DNA of 56,200 bases from Saprospiraceae bacterium (GTDB lineage Bacteria; Bacteroidota; Bacteroidia; Chitinophagales; Saprospiraceae). Below are positions 54,383 through 56,200 of this stretch, piece by piece. Where the stretch lies: the NCBI GenBank assembly GCA_012031785.1, contig JAAUTG010000002.1:1-56200 (forward strand). Reading direction: 5' to 3'. How positions within the stretch are numbered: position 1 is the stretch's first letter; each line of letters opens with the position of its first letter. Both the position numbers and the translations under genes were made by a program. A model generated the notes under the pieces. That model did no database searches. It was not told the DNA's origin and saw nothing but the letters and a program-made list of their open reading frames with translations.

Positions 54383-54930
54383 CTGAACGTAAAGTCTAAA
54401 AGCTAATTTCACAGAAACGATAGAATCGCATCACAATTAGATGATAACGAATTCTTTATAGTAGTAACACCAGTTTAAAAAAATGTACAGTATTAAGTCA
54501 TCTGCGTCTTGGTTGATTATGGAGGTATTTTACTTCAGTAACACAAAGATAGGTAACGATTAAAGTAACTGAAAGTCGGTTTAGCAGAAAAAAAACGTAC
54601 ACATTTTAATGAAAACATTGAAAATAAAAAAGCAATAAAAACCTGTAAATCAATAAATAATCAGTGAAAACTAAACATCAAAAATCAAAAAGTAACGAAA
54701 ATGAATAATATTTTTTTAATAAGTAGCAAAATAGATTTATTGATTTTGAGCAATAATTTTTTGCAAAAATCTCTTAATTCTACGTATATTGTGGCTAACC
54801 TGTTTGTGAAAGTTTATTATTTTTAGTCATTTTGGCAACCAAAATTTTACTATTTCTTTAATAAATCGCTCTATTTCATTAACTTATAGTAAAACTTGCA
54901 TTATGATTTGTATTAAACAAAAATCTAAAC

Positions 54931-56017
54931 ATGATGAATAAGTCTTTGATTTTGTTGGTTTTCATGCTGCTAGTTGTTTTTTCTTGTAAAGAAGAAGTAG
55001 TTTCCACGAAGCCACAATTTAGTAACATTGTGGAGGCAGTTTATGCTTCCGCTACGGTGCAACCCGCTACATCATACACCGTTTTTGCAGAATCAGGTGG
55101 CATGATAGAGCAAAAATTAATAGTGGAAGGAGATGTGGTGGAAAAGGGACAAGTGTTGTTCAGGATAAGAAGTACCGCAAGCGATTTGAATATAGAAAAC
55201 GCACAACTCAACTACGAATTGCTGAAAGATAATGCTCAAGGAGAAGCGAATGTGTTGAAGGAGTTGCAAAACAACTAGAATAGTGCAATTAAAATTGCGC
55301 AACGATTCTTTGCTGTATGCCAAACAGCAGCGTTTGTGGGCGCAAGGCATTGGTGCACAAAATGATTTGCAAAATAGGAAGCTCGCCTACGAGGTGTCCC
55401 AACGCGAGTACAATGCGCTGAACAACCAAATTCAACGAACACGAACAGAATTTGGCAATCAACTCAAAATTGCTCAAAATCAGATTCAGCGAGCAAGTGT
55501 TGCCAAACAAGATTTTACGATTGAAAGTAAAATGGATGGAATCGTGTATGAAGTCGCCAAAGAATTAGGCGAATTGGTACTTCCACAACAACCTCTAGCA
55601 GTGGTTGGCAGTAGGGATAATTTTATAATTGAACTGTTAGTGGATGAGCGAGATGTGAGCAAAATTGCACTTGACCAAAAAGTCCTCATTCGTTTAGATG
55701 CTCAAAAAAGTGAACTCTTTGAAGCGACTATCACCAAAATTGCACCTAAAGTAGAGCCAAGAACACAAACTTTTTTAGTGGAAAGCCGCTTCACTAAAGC
55801 ACCTACTCGTCTATATATGGGACTTTCAGGAGAAGCCAATATTATTATTGCCCAAAAACAACAAGCGTTAACTATTCCATTGGCTTATTTGATGAATGGC
55901 AATAAGGTGTTAACAGAACAAGGAGAAATGCTCGTAGAAACTGGTTTGCGTAGCTTAGATAAAGTGGAAGTGCTTTCGGCACTTGATACGGCTACGGTTA
56001 TCTTAAAACCTCAATAG
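54931..56017 (+). CDS. Efflux periplasmic adaptor (HlyD/MFP family) lipoprotein; frameshift near 55275
   Basis: MNKSLILLVFMLLVVFSCKEE; GGMIEQKLIVEGDVVEKGQVLFRI; IESKMDGIVYEVAKELGELVLPQQPLAVVG; ALTIPLAYLMNGNKVL. Confidence 0.87.
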
Positions 56018-56018
56018 T

Positions 56019-56200
56019 ATGAATATCAAGATATTATTCAATATTGCGAGAACACATCTGGTTTCGCGCATTAAGCAATCTTCCATTGCTGCACTAGGAG
56101 TTACCTTTGGGATTGGTACATTCATTACCTTGATGGAGATTTTATGACAGGCTTAAATGGACTTTTGGATAATTTAGTCCTTGATAGAACGCCGCACATT
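56019..56200 (+). CDS. ABC transporter permease (FtsX/MacB-like), truncated by the window edge; frameshift near 56140
   Basis: MNIKILFNIARTHLVSRIKQSSIAALGVTFGIGTFITLM then GDFMTGLNGLLDNLVLDRTPHI. Confidence 0.7.

Noticed and set aside
686-56200. Split ORFs as programmed ribosomal frameshifts
   Set aside because: Shifts go in both directions, occur in about 24 unrelated genes, and lie at ordinary short homopolymers without a shared slippery site or stimulatory structure.
1-56200. tRNA, rRNA and CRISPR arrays
   Set aside because: No T-loop GGTTCRAATC core with a foldable cloverleaf, no rRNA signature, and no short direct repeats with regular spacers were seen.

Overview
This 56.2 kb window is AT-rich chromosomal DNA from a Bacteroidota member, probably Saprospiria/Cytophagia-like. 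The lineage is inferred from SusC/SusD, type IX secretion (T9SS) type A and type B C-terminal tails, TAnnTTTG promoters and DUF1800/DUF1501 pairs. It is mostly metabolic, cell-envelope and secreted-protein genes. I found no tRNA, rRNA, CRISPR array, intact transposase, phage module or recognisable defence island. The dominant anomaly is that about 24 of ~40 genes are split by one or more 1-nt frameshifts. Every junction I rebuilt by hand sits at or beside a short homopolymer or repeated base. Because housekeeping genes (recR, ybaB, PBP1A, photolyase) are hit too, sequencing/consensus indels explain this better than real pseudogenes, so I report reconstructed gene spans. The best leads for new biology are: a dispersed imperfect-palindrome family with 4-5 intergenic copies; a DUF1800-DUF1501-PA14 export cluster with a duplicated PA14/Cys-linker gene whose second copy lacks the sorting tail; a secreted protein with three ~125-aa copies of a domain I do not recognise; a GT2/membrane/Rossmann-like fusion; and an enlarged SpoIIM-family membrane protein. 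I did not find a clearly new multi-gene system that I could defend from sequence alone.
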